64,000 bases of DNA from an uncultured Bacteroidia bacterium (GTDB taxonomy: Bacteria > Bacteroidota > Bacteroidia > Bacteroidales > UBA932): NCBI GenBank assembly GCA_902778855.1, contig CACYZM010000002.1, positions 1-64,000 on the forward strand, written 5' to 3'. Shown here in pieces: positions 40,744-49,706 of the stretch. The position numbers were made by a program, and so were the translations under genes. Position 1 is the stretch's first letter. Every line of letters starts with the position of its first letter. Below the pieces are notes generated by a model. The model was not told where the DNA came from and ran no database searches. It worked only from the letters and a program-made list of their open reading frames with translations.

Positions 40744-41870
40744 AAGCGATTCCCTTCAACAAGCCCTACCTGTCCGGCCGCGAGCCGGAGTATATGTGCG
40801 AGGCGGTCCGTTCCGGCAAGATCTCGGGCAACGGCGATTTTACGAAACGCTGCCAGCGTTTCTTCGAGGAGCGCTATGGATTCCGCAAGTGTCTGCTGAC
40901 GACCAGCTGTACCGATGCGCTGGAGATGGCCGCCATCCTGAGCGACGTGGGCCCCGGCGACGAAGTGATCGTGCCCAGTTATACTTTCGTATCGTCCGCC
41001 CTGGCCTTTGTGCGCCAGGGGGCGAAGATCGTCTTTGCCGACAGTTGCCCCGACAATCCCAACCTGGACGTGTCGCAGCTGGAAGCGCTGATTACGCCGC
41101 GCACCCGCGTGATTGTGGCGGTCCACTATGCGGGCGTGGCCTGCGACATGGATCCGCTGATGGAGCTCGCCCGGCGCCACGGCCTCCTGGTCGTGGAAGA
41201 TGCCGCCCAGGCCGTGGACGCCTGCTACAAAGGCCGTCCGCTGGGAAGCATCGGCCATCTGGCCGCCTTCTCGTTCCACGAGACCAAGAATGTGATTGCC
41301 GGCGAAGGCGGGATGCTGGTGGTCAATGACGAACGCTTCCTCCGCCGGTCGGAGATCATCTGGGAAAAGGGCACCAACCGCGCCGAGTTCTTCCGCGGCG
41401 AAGTCAACAAATACGGCTGGGTGGACACCGGTTCGTCGTTCCTCCCGTCCGAGATTACATCCGCCTTTCTCTGGGCCCAGCTCGAATGCCTCGACCGGAT
41501 CCAGGAAAAGCGCAAGCAGTTGTGGAATCAGTATCACGGGCTGCTCGCCCCTTTGGCGGAAAAAGGGTGCGTCATGCTTCCCGACATTCCGGGCTATGCG
41601 ACCAACAACGCCCATATGTTCTACCTTGTGTGCCGCAGCATCAAAGAGCGGACCGCCTTGATCGGCCGGCTGAAGGAAGCGGGGATCCTGGCCGTGTTCC
41701 ACTATCTGAGCCTGCATTCCAGCCCCTATTACGCACCCCGTCACGACGGGCGGTCTCTGCCCAACTGCGACCGTTTCGCCGACTGTCTCGTGCGCCTGCC
41801 GATGTACTATGAATTGCTCCCGGAAGACATCGATCGGATCTGCCGGGTAATTCTCGACTTTTTCCACTGA
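40740..41870 (+). CDS. DegT/DnrJ/EryC1 family sugar aminotransferase (WecE-like)
   Basis: A 376-residue PLP enzyme. The substrate is probably a dTDP-4-keto-6-deoxyhexose, giving a 4-amino-4,6-dideoxy sugar. The start FNKPYLSGREPEYMCEAVRS and the segment TTSCTDALEMAA are WecE-like. PLP-binding residues are in VVEDAAQAVDACYKG and the Schiff-base lysine is Lys183 in FSFHETKNVIAGEGG. The ATG overlaps the ACP stop. It should make the amino sugar that the neighbouring acyltransferase modifies. Confidence 0.9.
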   Translation: MKAIPFNKPYLSGREPEYMCEAVRSGKISGNGDFTKRCQRFFEERYGFRKCLLTTSCTDALEMAAILSDVGPGDEVIVPSYTFVSSALAFVRQGAKIVFADSCPDNPNLDVSQLEALITPRTRVIVAVHYAGVACDMDPLMELARRHGLLVVEDAAQAVDACYKGRPLGSIGHLAAFSFHETKNVIAGEGGMLVVNDERFLRRSEIIWEKGTNRAEFFRGEVNKYGWVDTGSSFLPSEITSAFLWAQLECLDRIQEKRKQLWNQYHGLLAPLAEKGCVMLPDIPGYATNNAHMFYLVCRSIKERTALIGRLKEAGILAVFHYLSLHSSPYYAPRHDGRSLPNCDRFADCLVRLPMYYELLPEDIDRICRVILDFFH

Positions 41871-41875
41871 TTCCG

Positions 41876-43138
41876 ATGGGCAAACGCATCCTTTTCCTCT
41901 CTTCGGCGGATCCGCTGCACGGGCCCGGAAGGCTTATGCTGGATACGTATGAAGTGATGAAGCGGGGCGGATACGAAGTCGATTTCTATACCCAGTACAC
42001 CGTGCCGGGGCATCCGGAGTTGCGGGCGCTCTGCGGGGACGGGCCGGACCTTCGTACACGGATCCGGAACTACCTGTTCACCCGCCTGCAGAAGCCGGCC
42101 TATTATTTCTTCTATGGCCGGGAAGAGCGGCCGCCCGTTCCGGTGAAACGGATCCTCAAACAGCTGGAAGGGCCCTATGACCTGATTTACATCGGCTTCT
42201 GGCAGGGTTTGCTCAGTTTCGAGACAGTCGCACGGATACAGGAGCGGTTTCAGGCGCCGGTCGTCCTGTCGACCGTTGACCTGGCGGTGATGACCGGCGG
42301 ATGCCATTATCCGCACGACTGTACGCGCTACAAGCAGCAGTGCGGCCGTTGCCCGGGGCTCAAATGCCCGGTCTTCGATGTGTTTACCCGGCATAATTTA
42401 CAGTATCGCGCGGCCTTCTATGACCGGGTCAAGCCGGTTATCCTGTGCAATTCCTTCGGCGCCGGGCTTTTTGGTGAAAGCCCTTTGCTGCGGGGGCGGG
42501 AAATCGTGAAAGTGTTTCCGCCGATCGACGAGCAACTGTTCTGTCCGAAGGACAAGGCTTCGCTGCGGGAACGTTTCGGAATACCGGCATCCCGCGAATT
42601 CGTCCTGCTTGCGGGTGCGCAGAATTTTCAGGATGACAGGAAGGGCGGCCGCTATCTGCTGGCTGCACTCAATGCCTTCTATGAAGGGTTGTCGGAGGCG
42701 GAAAGGGAACGGATCCTGCTGCTTTGCGTGGGAAACATGGCGCCCGAGATGGCGCAGGCCATCCGCTTGGATTATCGGGCCATGGGCTATGTCGCCCTGG
42801 ACGTCCTGGCCGATCTGTATGCCCTGTCCGACGTATTCCTGAGTCCGTCTGTCGAAGATGGCGGGCCTTTGATGGTAAACCAGGCGCTCTCCTGCGGGAC
42901 ACCAGTCGTCAGTTTCCAGGTAGGGACGGCCTTGGACGTCGTGGACGGAAAGGGGACCGGTTATTGCGCGCGGCTGCGCGATGCGGAAGATTTTGCCGAA
43001 GGCATCCGCCGTCATTTCCGGATGACCGCCGGGCAGCGGGCCGCGCAGTCGGAACGGTGCCGGGACATGGCGCTCGCCACCACTTCTTACGAAGCTTGCA
43101 TCCGGTCGCTGGACCGCTTGTTGAAAACAGTAAAATAG
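41876..43138 (+). CDS. Glycosyltransferase family 4 protein
   Basis: A 420-residue GT-B glycosyltransferase. Visible are an N-terminal Rossmann domain, a cysteine-rich TGGCHYPHDCTRYKQQCGRC segment (colanic-acid type GT4 enzymes share this), and the donor-binding C-terminal domain with FLSPSVEDGGPLMVNQALSC and GTPVVSFQVG. It starts 5 bases after the aminotransferase. Donor and linkage are not predictable. Confidence 0.87.
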   Translation: MGKRILFLSSADPLHGPGRLMLDTYEVMKRGGYEVDFYTQYTVPGHPELRALCGDGPDLRTRIRNYLFTRLQKPAYYFFYGREERPPVPVKRILKQLEGPYDLIYIGFWQGLLSFETVARIQERFQAPVVLSTVDLAVMTGGCHYPHDCTRYKQQCGRCPGLKCPVFDVFTRHNLQYRAAFYDRVKPVILCNSFGAGLFGESPLLRGREIVKVFPPIDEQLFCPKDKASLRERFGIPASREFVLLAGAQNFQDDRKGGRYLLAALNAFYEGLSEAERERILLLCVGNMAPEMAQAIRLDYRAMGYVALDVLADLYALSDVFLSPSVEDGGPLMVNQALSCGTPVVSFQVGTALDVVDGKGTGYCARLRDAEDFAEGIRRHFRMTAGQRAAQSERCRDMALATTSYEACIRSLDRLLKTVK

Positions 43139-43146
43139 ACGGGACG

Positions 43147-44127
43147 ATGGAGTTGCAGCAAATCATAACACGCAGGAACGGCGCCGGCCAGAATTATGCC
43201 CAGCCCATCATCTATGAATGGGAGGATGAACTGGCCGCCGGGCTGGATATTCCCGTAGTCACGTTGCCCGCGCTTTATAAAGCCGTCAACCGTCTCCGGA
43301 TTCATCCGCCTTTCATCGCTCCCCGGAAAGATACGTTCCGTTTCGTCACCAATGGCCGGGACGGGGACGAACCGATGAACAACAGGCATACCGTTCCCTG
43401 TATCATCGATTTCTTCGAACGGGACGAAGGGCTTGCAGCGTTTTATCGCCGGCATTCGCGCAACCGGCTCGTCCTTCTGTCGAGTCCTTTCGATTATCAG
43501 TATCTGAAGGAGCGGAAGTGCCCGCTGGAACTGGGCCTGTTCGCGTATTCGCTTTCCGACAGGTATGCCGGCCTGGCGGAGCGTGTGGAGAAGAAGTATG
43601 ACATCGTGCTGACGGGAAGGCAGGACCCCTTGCTGTACGCTTTCTTTCAAACTTATGTCCGCCGGCATCCGGACGTGACGTATGTGAAGCGTGGGAAGGA
43701 TCTGGACAATGACGCCGCGAAAACGGCCGCGTATTATGTCAACGGCCGGGATTGCCTGGGAACGATCGCGAGCCGGGATGAATTCATGCGTCTCCAGTCC
43801 CAGGGCCGGGTTACGCTCTATGGGGTCCAGGGTTATCTCGACGGTCCCACGAAAGGTTTTTATCACATGACGCCCCATTTCCTGGAAATCATCGCGTGCG
43901 GATGCCAGGTCATCGCCCGATATCCGACAGGCGCCGACGGGATCGATGCGCAGTATTATGAATTCGACCGGTTCTCGCCTTCCGTCCAGACGTATGAGGC
44001 GTTCGAGGCGGCCATGGACCGGGCTTTGCGCACCGCGGTCGATGCCCGGGCCTACGCGGCGTATCTCCAGAAGCACTATACTTCTTCCCGGGTCAGGGAT
44101 CTGAAAAAGCTACTCAGCCAGTTATGA
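43147..44127 (+). CDS. Glycosyltransferase-like protein (CgeB/GT1-like)
   Basis: A 326-residue cytoplasmic protein. The GT-B type C-terminal region (TPHFLEIIACGCQVIARYPT, then YEAFEAAMDRAL) is like the donor-binding half of CgeB-like glycosyltransferases; the N-terminus (GAGQNYAQPIIYEWEDEL) is less typical. ATG 43147 is preferred; a longer frame starting inside the previous gene is not. It overlaps the next gene by ATGA. Assignment rests mainly on its C-terminal third and its context. Confidence 0.65.
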   Translation: MELQQIITRRNGAGQNYAQPIIYEWEDELAAGLDIPVVTLPALYKAVNRLRIHPPFIAPRKDTFRFVTNGRDGDEPMNNRHTVPCIIDFFERDEGLAAFYRRHSRNRLVLLSSPFDYQYLKERKCPLELGLFAYSLSDRYAGLAERVEKKYDIVLTGRQDPLLYAFFQTYVRRHPDVTYVKRGKDLDNDAAKTAAYYVNGRDCLGTIASRDEFMRLQSQGRVTLYGVQGYLDGPTKGFYHMTPHFLEIIACGCQVIARYPTGADGIDAQYYEFDRFSPSVQTYEAFEAAMDRALRTAVDARAYAAYLQKHYTSSRVRDLKKLLSQL

Positions 44128-45353
44128 AAAAGTACATTGTCATCGGCGCCGGCATGGCCGGTCTGGCAACGGCCCGTCTCCTGCGGGAGAAGGGGAACGA
44201 GGTGGTGGTCTATGAACGGAACGGCCGCCCCGGCGGCATGATCCGGTGTGATGTCGTCGAAGGATGTCTTTTCCATCGGACGGGCGGTCACGTCTTCAAC
44301 ACGAAGCGCCAGGACGTGATGGACTGGTTCTGGAAGCATTTCGACCGGGAAAAGGAATTCACGCGGACGCTCCGCAATTCGGCCGTCATCTTCGATGAGG
44401 CGCTTACCGTGCCCTATCCCGTGGAGAACCATATGTATTGTTTCGACGCCGAAACGCAAAAGGCATTTATCCGGGATTTGCTGCATATGGCCGGGGTGCG
44501 GAAAGAGCCGCAGAATTTTGAGGAGTTCCTGAAAGGCCGTTTCGGCGAAACCCTGTATGGCCTCTATTTCCAGCCGTACAACTACAAAGTCTGGAGAAGG
44601 GACCTGTCCCGGGTTCCGCTGTCCTGGCTGGAAGGGAAACTCCCGATGCCGACGGTGGAAGAGATGATTTACAACAATATGAACCACGTGGAGGAACGCC
44701 AGTTCGTCCATTCATCCTTCTACTATCCGGTCAGGGGCGGCTCGCAGTTCCTGGCGGACAGGCTGTCTGAAGGCCTGGCCATCCGATACGACACCCCAGT
44801 CCATTCGATTGAAAGAGAGAACGGCCGGTTGTCTGTCAACGGGGAAGCGTGCGACCAGGTGGTGTTCTGCGGCAATGTCAAGAAACTGCCGGAGCTGTTC
44901 CGGATGGATTCCTTCGTGAAGGAAATCGCGGCGCTGGAAGCGCACGGAACGACCTCGGTGTTCTGCGAGATTGACAGCAACCCCTACAGTTGGGTCTATA
45001 TGCCCAGCCGGCGGCACGATGCCCATCGCGTCATCTGTACCGGGAATTTCTCGGCGAACAACAATGCTGGCAGCAAAATGACCGGAACCGTGGAATTCAC
45101 GGACTATCTGTCAAAGGAAGAGATCCTGGACCATCTGGGCCGGGTGTCCTTCCATCCGAAATACCTGACACACCATTATGAGGAATACACCTATCCCATT
45201 CAGGACCGGGGGACGCGCGATATGATTGCCGCGCTGAAAGCCCGGCTGGCCGAGGACGGCATCTATCTGGTGGGCCGTTTCGCCGAGTGGGAGTATTGCA
45301 ACATGGATGTCGCCATCGGATCTGCCCTGGATTTCGTAAATAAGCAGCCATGA
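44124..45353 (+). CDS. UDP-galactopyranose mutase-like FAD protein
   Basis: A 409-residue flavoprotein with the FAD motif [20 protein letters not shown] and the RPGGMIRCD segment. The middle ([20 protein letters not shown], then [20 protein letters not shown]) follows the UGM and protoporphyrinogen-oxidase-like fold often found in capsule and LPS loci. It could convert a nucleotide sugar to its furanose form or reduce a sugar ring; its sequence is not that of a standard Glf, so the substrate remains open. It is translationally coupled to both neighbours. Confidence 0.78.
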   Translation: MKKYIVIGAGMAGLATARLLREKGNEVVVYERNGRPGGMIRCDVVEGCLFHRTGGHVFNTKRQDVMDWFWKHFDREKEFTRTLRNSAVIFDEALTVPYPVENHMYCFDAETQKAFIRDLLHMAGVRKEPQNFEEFLKGRFGETLYGLYFQPYNYKVWRRDLSRVPLSWLEGKLPMPTVEEMIYNNMNHVEERQFVHSSFYYPVRGGSQFLADRLSEGLAIRYDTPVHSIERENGRLSVNGEACDQVVFCGNVKKLPELFRMDSFVKEIAALEAHGTTSVFCEIDSNPYSWVYMPSRRHDAHRVICTGNFSANNNAGSKMTGTVEFTDYLSKEEILDHLGRVSFHPKYLTHHYEEYTYPIQDRGTRDMIAALKARLAEDGIYLVGRFAEWEYCNMDVAIGSALDFVNKQP

Positions 45354-45943
45354 TAGCCATCGACAAGTTTTTTTCCACCCTTCGCTGGCGTCTCTACAAC
45401 GCCCGCATCCGGCCTCGCTTCGCTGCGTTCGGCACCGGCAGCCGGATTTATCCCCGGCCGGCCCTGCTGGCTGGCGAACGGTATATCCGCATCGGGAACG
45501 ACGTGACCATCGGCCAGGGAGTCCAGCTCACCGCCTGGGACCGTTATCTCGACCAGCGCTTCCAACCGGAGATCGTGATCGGCGATGGTTGCGCGATTGG
45601 CGACGGGGCCCACATTACGGCCATCGACCGTATCGAGCTGGGCAAGCATGTGCTGACGGGGAAATATGTCCTGATTACCGACAATGCCCACGGCGAAACC
45701 GACCCCGCCCTGCTGGAAATCGCCCCGAACCAGCGGCCGCTGGCCTCGAAGGGACCGGTCATTATCGAGGACAACGTGTGGATCGGCGAGAAGGCCTCGA
45801 TCCTTTCCGGGGTACGCATCGGCCGCGGCGCCATCGTCGGCGCCAATGCCGTGGTCACCCGGGACGTGCCGGCCGGCACGATGGCGCTCGGCGTCCCGGC
45901 CCGAATCTATCCAATGAAACCGCAAGACCATGGGAAACAATAG
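45350..45943 (+). CDS. Left-handed beta-helix acyltransferase
   Basis: A 197-residue hexapeptide-repeat transferase of the WcaF/maltose-acetyltransferase kind. Repeats such as [34 protein letters not shown] and [20 protein letters not shown] form the helix; the catalytic His is likely the one in [10 protein letters not shown]. The end [18 protein letters not shown] is typical. It probably O-acetylates the glycan. It overlaps WbsX by 14 bases. Confidence 0.88.
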   Translation: MIAIDKFFSTLRWRLYNARIRPRFAAFGTGSRIYPRPALLAGERYIRIGNDVTIGQGVQLTAWDRYLDQRFQPEIVIGDGCAIGDGAHITAIDRIELGKHVLTGKYVLITDNAHGETDPALLEIAPNQRPLASKGPVIIEDNVWIGEKASILSGVRIGRGAIVGANAVVTRDVPAGTMALGVPARIYPMKPQDHGKQ

Positions 45944-47123
45944 AGTCATCGCTTTCTACCTTCCCCAGTATCATCCGATTCCGGAAAATGATGCGTGGTG
46001 GGGACCGGGCTTCACGGAGTGGACCAATGTGGCGGCGGCGCGGCCGCTGTTCCGCGGCCACGTGCAGCCGCGCATCCCGGCCGACCTGGGCTTCTACGAC
46101 CTGCGGCTGCCGGAAACGCGGGAGGCGCAGGCGGCGCTGGCCCGTGAAGCGGGCATCGAAGGGTTCTGCTATTACCACTACTGGTTCGGCAACCGGCGCC
46201 AGTTGCTGGAGCGGCCTTTCAACGAGGTGGTGGCGAGCGGCAAGCCCGATTTCCCGTTCTGCCTGTGCTGGGCCAACCATACCTGGGCATCTTCGACCTG
46301 GACGAATGCCAAGTCGCGCAAGAAAGGTTCCCAGATCCTGATGGAGCAGCTTTATCCTGGCAGGGAAGACAACGAGGCCCATCTGCGGATGCTGCTGCCC
46401 GCGTTCCGTGACCCCCGCTACATCAAGGTGAACGGCAAACTGCTCTTCGCCATTTTCGACCCGTTCAATTTCAAAGGCGCCTCGGAATTCATGGCCCAGT
46501 GGCGGGAACTGGCGGGCGAATACGGACTGGCCGGTTTCCATTTCGTGGCCGTGGTCCGGACGGCCAATCCGACTTCCTATGCCAAGTCGAAGCTGAGCGG
46601 GAAGTCCGGCGCCGAACCCGGTCCGGATCCCGAGGCCGTGGCCCGGGAGCGGGTGGACCGCATCCTTTCACAGGGATATGATGCCGTGGCGACCGACAAC
46701 CACCAGTTTGCACAGATTCAGTCGAAGGGGCTCTGGCAGAACGCCCTGCACGATCTGATGGCCCAGTATCTGGGGATCCGGCGGCCGTTCCGCTTCCGCC
46801 AGGAAGAGATCAACCGGCATATGCTGCTCGACCTGGAGCGCCGGGAAAATGTCTATCCCACGCTGGTTCCGAACTGGGACCGTACGCCGCGTACGAAGGA
46901 GGATTCCATCTATGTGGACAGTACGCCCGAAGTGTTCGAAAAACTGGCCAGGCGTGCCTTCGACCTGGTAAAGGACAAGGCGGCTGAACACCGCCTCGTT
47001 TTCCTGAAATCCTGGAATGAGTGGGGCGAGGGCAACTATATGGAGCCGGACCGGCAGTATGGCCGGGGCTACATCGAAGCCCTTCGCCGGGCTATTGACG
47101 CTTCCGAAGAAGCAGATTCCTGA
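45930..47123 (+). CDS. WbsX / GH99-like protein
   Basis: A 397-residue protein of the glycosyltransferase-WbsX (GH99-like) group. [20 protein letters not shown] and [13 protein letters not shown] open it; [34 protein letters not shown] and [15 protein letters not shown] are the family marks. Such proteins occur in O-antigen and rhamnan clusters, but their reaction (transferase or hydrolase) is not settled. It is the last plus-strand gene of the glycan operon; its 3' end overlaps the fucosyltransferase gene on the other strand by 32 bases. Confidence 0.88.
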   Translation: MGNNRVIAFYLPQYHPIPENDAWWGPGFTEWTNVAAARPLFRGHVQPRIPADLGFYDLRLPETREAQAALAREAGIEGFCYYHYWFGNRRQLLERPFNEVVASGKPDFPFCLCWANHTWASSTWTNAKSRKKGSQILMEQLYPGREDNEAHLRMLLPAFRDPRYIKVNGKLLFAIFDPFNFKGASEFMAQWRELAGEYGLAGFHFVAVVRTANPTSYAKSKLSGKSGAEPGPDPEAVARERVDRILSQGYDAVATDNHQFAQIQSKGLWQNALHDLMAQYLGIRRPFRFRQEEINRHMLLDLERRENVYPTLVPNWDRTPRTKEDSIYVDSTPEVFEKLARRAFDLVKDKAAEHRLVFLKSWNEWGEGNYMEPDRQYGRGYIEALRRAIDASEEADS

Positions 47124-48069
47124 CCGTTTCCCACAGGCCCATCGGACTGATGCGCCAGAGGATTTCCTTCATCCGTGCGCGGTCTTCAAAAGCGGTGCGG
47201 GCTACCGAGCGGCCGGTGCGGCGGGCACGGTCGAGCGGGCGGTCGATGATGCTGCACAGGAAGGCCGACAGGTTCTCCTCCATCCGGTCGATGTCGCGTT
47301 CCGGGCCGGTAAGGGCGGGGGTGCGCATCATTTTCAGGTAGAGTTCGTCGTTGGTGTCGATGCGCCGGACGGCGTCGATGACTTCGCTCCAGGAGCGGAA
47401 GTCGTGGCAGTTGACGAACGACTGGGTGTTGAACTCGCGCCCGATGAACGGATTGCCCCAGTAGATGGGGATGGTCTGGGCGGCGAAGGCCTGCATCAGC
47501 ACGTCGGAGGTGTAGCCGGGATAGCTGCATTCCTCGAAGGCGATGGTGAACTTGCGTGTGGACAGGAAAGGGATCCGGTCGCTGACCACGCCTTCGAAGT
47601 TGTTGTGGAGCGCGCCGCCCGCATCGACGGGGCGATACTGCGAAAGCCGTTCGAAAAAGAGGTTCCGCTCGGGCGTCTCGTCGGCCAGGTCGTAGTGGAA
47701 GCCGCAGAAACTCTCCTTGCTCCGGATATTGTCGGAGGTGAAGTAGGTCTTGTCGTTCATCTGCGCAAACGTTTCCCGATCGAGATAATAGGCAGGGAAG
47801 CGGAAATAGCGGTCGCCCAGGACCAGATAGTCGTTCCCGATAGCATAGTCGCAGAAGTTGAAGTCCGGCGTGACGTTTTCCCGGGTGTAGAAGATCCGGA
47901 CGCAGTCGTAGCGGGTGTGGCGTTCCCCGTAATTGGAGTAGATGAGGTATTCGGGCTCCTTGCTGAGCTCGACCTGGTAGTTTTGCAGCAGGATGCGGTA
48001 GAGCAGGCTCTTCTCGGGAACGAAGCCCGGCTCGAAATCCACGAATGCGACTTTGATCAGTTTGCCCAT
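47092..48069 (-). CDS. GT10 family fucosyltransferase-like protein
   Basis: A 325-residue enzyme like bacterial alpha-1,3/4-fucosyltransferases. The acceptor part has FYTRENVTPDFNFCDYAIGN; the donor-binding signature is KFTIAFEECSYPGYTSDVLM with AAQTIPIYWGNP. GDP-fucose is the usual donor. The C-terminus is basic (RNLLLRKRQ), as in membrane-bound members. It is the last gene of the minus-strand operon that starts at dnaN and lies 1 base after the GT2 gene. Confidence 0.88.
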   Translation of the reverse strand: MGKLIKVAFVDFEPGFVPEKSLLYRILLQNYQVELSKEPEYLIYSNYGERHTRYDCVRIFYTRENVTPDFNFCDYAIGNDYLVLGDRYFRFPAYYLDRETFAQMNDKTYFTSDNIRSKESFCGFHYDLADETPERNLFFERLSQYRPVDAGGALHNNFEGVVSDRIPFLSTRKFTIAFEECSYPGYTSDVLMQAFAAQTIPIYWGNPFIGREFNTQSFVNCHDFRSWSEVIDAVRRIDTNDELYLKMMRTPALTGPERDIDRMEENLSAFLCSIIDRPLDRARRTGRSVARTAFEDRARMKEILWRISPMGLWETVRNLLLRKRQ

Positions 48070-48070
48070 G

Positions 48071-48901
48071 TCAGTGTTTGAACAGATTGTTGGTCAGATA
48101 GTCCTTGGCAGCCATCAGCCGGCCTTTTTTCAAGACCAGCAGCCGGATGGTGCCGCGGTAGCGCGGGTACAGCCCTTTGTCGCGGGCGAAGGCCTCCATG
48201 GCGCGGAGGCTGGCAAGCCGCTGCCGCCAGCGCCCGGGATCGGGCTTGCGGCTGATGGAAGCGGCGTCGATGCGGTAGTGGTAGCGGGCGTCGTCGGCCG
48301 GAGCGATGCGCCGGGCGGCGAGGAGCGCGCAGATGAGGAAGCAGCTGTCTTCGGCGCTGCGGGTGCCGGGGAAGCGGATGCCGTATTCGAGGAGCCGGCT
48401 TCTCCGGTACAGATAGGTCGTAAAATAAGCTTTGAAACGGCGGAGGTAGCGCTTTTTGGCGGCGCCTTCAAAAGGGCCGGCCTCCACGGGGGGATTGTGG
48501 CGGACGACGGCGGTGCCGTCGGGCTCGTCGAAGACGATGCTGCCGACGGCCAGGTCGGCGTCCGCGCCGCGGGCGGCTTCCCAGAGGCGCCGGCAGAAAT
48601 CCGGTTCGAGGGTGTCGTCGCTGTCGAGGAAGGCCAGGTATTCGCCCGTGGCCGCTTCGATGCCGCAGTTGCGGGCGGCGCCGGGGCCGCCGTTGACCGG
48701 CGTGGCGGTCAGGCGGAAGGTTTTCGGCCCTTTGTACGAAGCGATGAAACGACTTGCCACGTCGACGCTGCCGTCGCCACCGTGGTCATCGACCAGGACG
48801 ACTTCCAGTTCGTCGAGCGTCTGCGCCGCGACCGATTCGAGACAGGCCGTGAGCGTCGCTTCCGCCCGGTAGACAGGGATGATGACGGATACCTTATGCA
48901 T
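48071..48901 (-). CDS. Glycosyltransferase family 2 protein
   Basis: A 276-residue GT-A enzyme. VSVIIPVYRAEATLTACLES opens the nucleotide-binding domain; VLVDDHGGDGS and EYLAFLDSDDTLEPDF hold the metal-binding DxD-type residues, and RSAEDSCFLICALL the catalytic region. Donor and acceptor are unknown. The start overlaps the upstream gene by 8 bases. Confidence 0.9.
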   Translation of the reverse strand: MHKVSVIIPVYRAEATLTACLESVAAQTLDELEVVLVDDHGGDGSVDVASRFIASYKGPKTFRLTATPVNGGPGAARNCGIEAATGEYLAFLDSDDTLEPDFCRRLWEAARGADADLAVGSIVFDEPDGTAVVRHNPPVEAGPFEGAAKKRYLRRFKAYFTTYLYRRSRLLEYGIRFPGTRSAEDSCFLICALLAARRIAPADDARYHYRIDAASISRKPDPGRWRQRLASLRAMEAFARDKGLYPRYRGTIRLLVLKKGRLMAAKDYLTNNLFKH

Positions 48902-49706
48902 TAGCGTCCCTCCGTTTTTTCAGGATGCGGCGCCGGATCTTGCCGGGCCAGCGGCTGATGCGCTGCGGGACTTTGATGAGCCAGCGCAGGGCTTTGTTGC
49001 CGGCGAAAGCCAGGCGGTCGGCCGGGCCGAAGACGGGGAGCGGTTTTCCGCGCAGGGCGTAGGCTTCCCGGATGATGGCATCGATGCGCTGTTTCTGCGT
49101 GCCCTGGGTAGGCTCGATCCGACGGACAATCCAGGCGGGCATGGAGTAGAAGCGCGAAAACCAGGTGTGCAGGCAGATGGGCCGCTGCTGCGGGTCGAGG
49201 GCGAGGGTGGTGATGCCGTCGGCGTGGCGGCGGGCCGGCAGGTACAGGGTCGGGAATGTGGCGGCCAGCCAGTGGAAGAAAGGATAATAAGGCTCGGCGT
49301 CGTCCAGTCGTTTTTCGAGGGCTCCGCGGTCGAACTTGGTGCGGATCAGCGCCAGGTTGAAGACATTGAAAAACGGATTGGTGACCACCGGGTCGCGGCC
49401 GGTCGTGGCCGGATCGCCGTCGGAGCAGCCGATGTTGGCATAGCCCCCTTCCAGCAGCACGCCGACCAGGTCGAGCGCGGCCTGCGGATCGACGAGGAAG
49501 GCGTCCTCGTCGATATTGACGGCCACGTCGCAGTCGCGGTCGCGGAGCATCGTGTAGAAATAGCCGTCGGCGCTCTGGTCGGTGAGCCGGACGCAGGGGA
49601 TGGGGTTGCCTTCCGCATCGCGAAGGCCCTCGAAAAGCCCTTTGGCGAGGCGGTACAGCTTCAGGTCGAAGGAGCGCGTGTAGATTTTAATGCGGGGCGC
49701 CGGCAT
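48894..49706 (-). CDS. Glycosyltransferase-like protein of unknown linkage
   Basis: A 270-residue cytoplasmic protein. CDVAVNIDEDAFLVDPQAAL carries a DxD-like acidic motif, and the order of segments (TNPFFNVFNLALIRTKFD, then LPARRHADGITTLAL and CLHTWFSRFY) suggests a GT-A transferase, though I cannot place it in a named family. The C-terminus is strongly basic (RRRILKKRRD), perhaps for membrane contact. It overlaps the YfhO gene by 20 bases and GT2 by 8. Confidence 0.6.
   Translation of the reverse strand: MPAPRIKIYTRSFDLKLYRLAKGLFEGLRDAEGNPIPCVRLTDQSADGYFYTMLRDRDCDVAVNIDEDAFLVDPQAALDLVGVLLEGGYANIGCSDGDPATTGRDPVVTNPFFNVFNLALIRTKFDRGALEKRLDDAEPYYPFFHWLAATFPTLYLPARRHADGITTLALDPQQRPICLHTWFSRFYSMPAWIVRRIEPTQGTQKQRIDAIIREAYALRGKPLPVFGPADRLAFAGNKALRWLIKVPQRISRWPGKIRRRILKKRRDANA

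Noticed and set aside
45930-47123. Considered calling the WbsX protein a plain glycosidase
   Set aside because: The group sits in glycan synthesis loci and its reaction is not established, so only the family is given.
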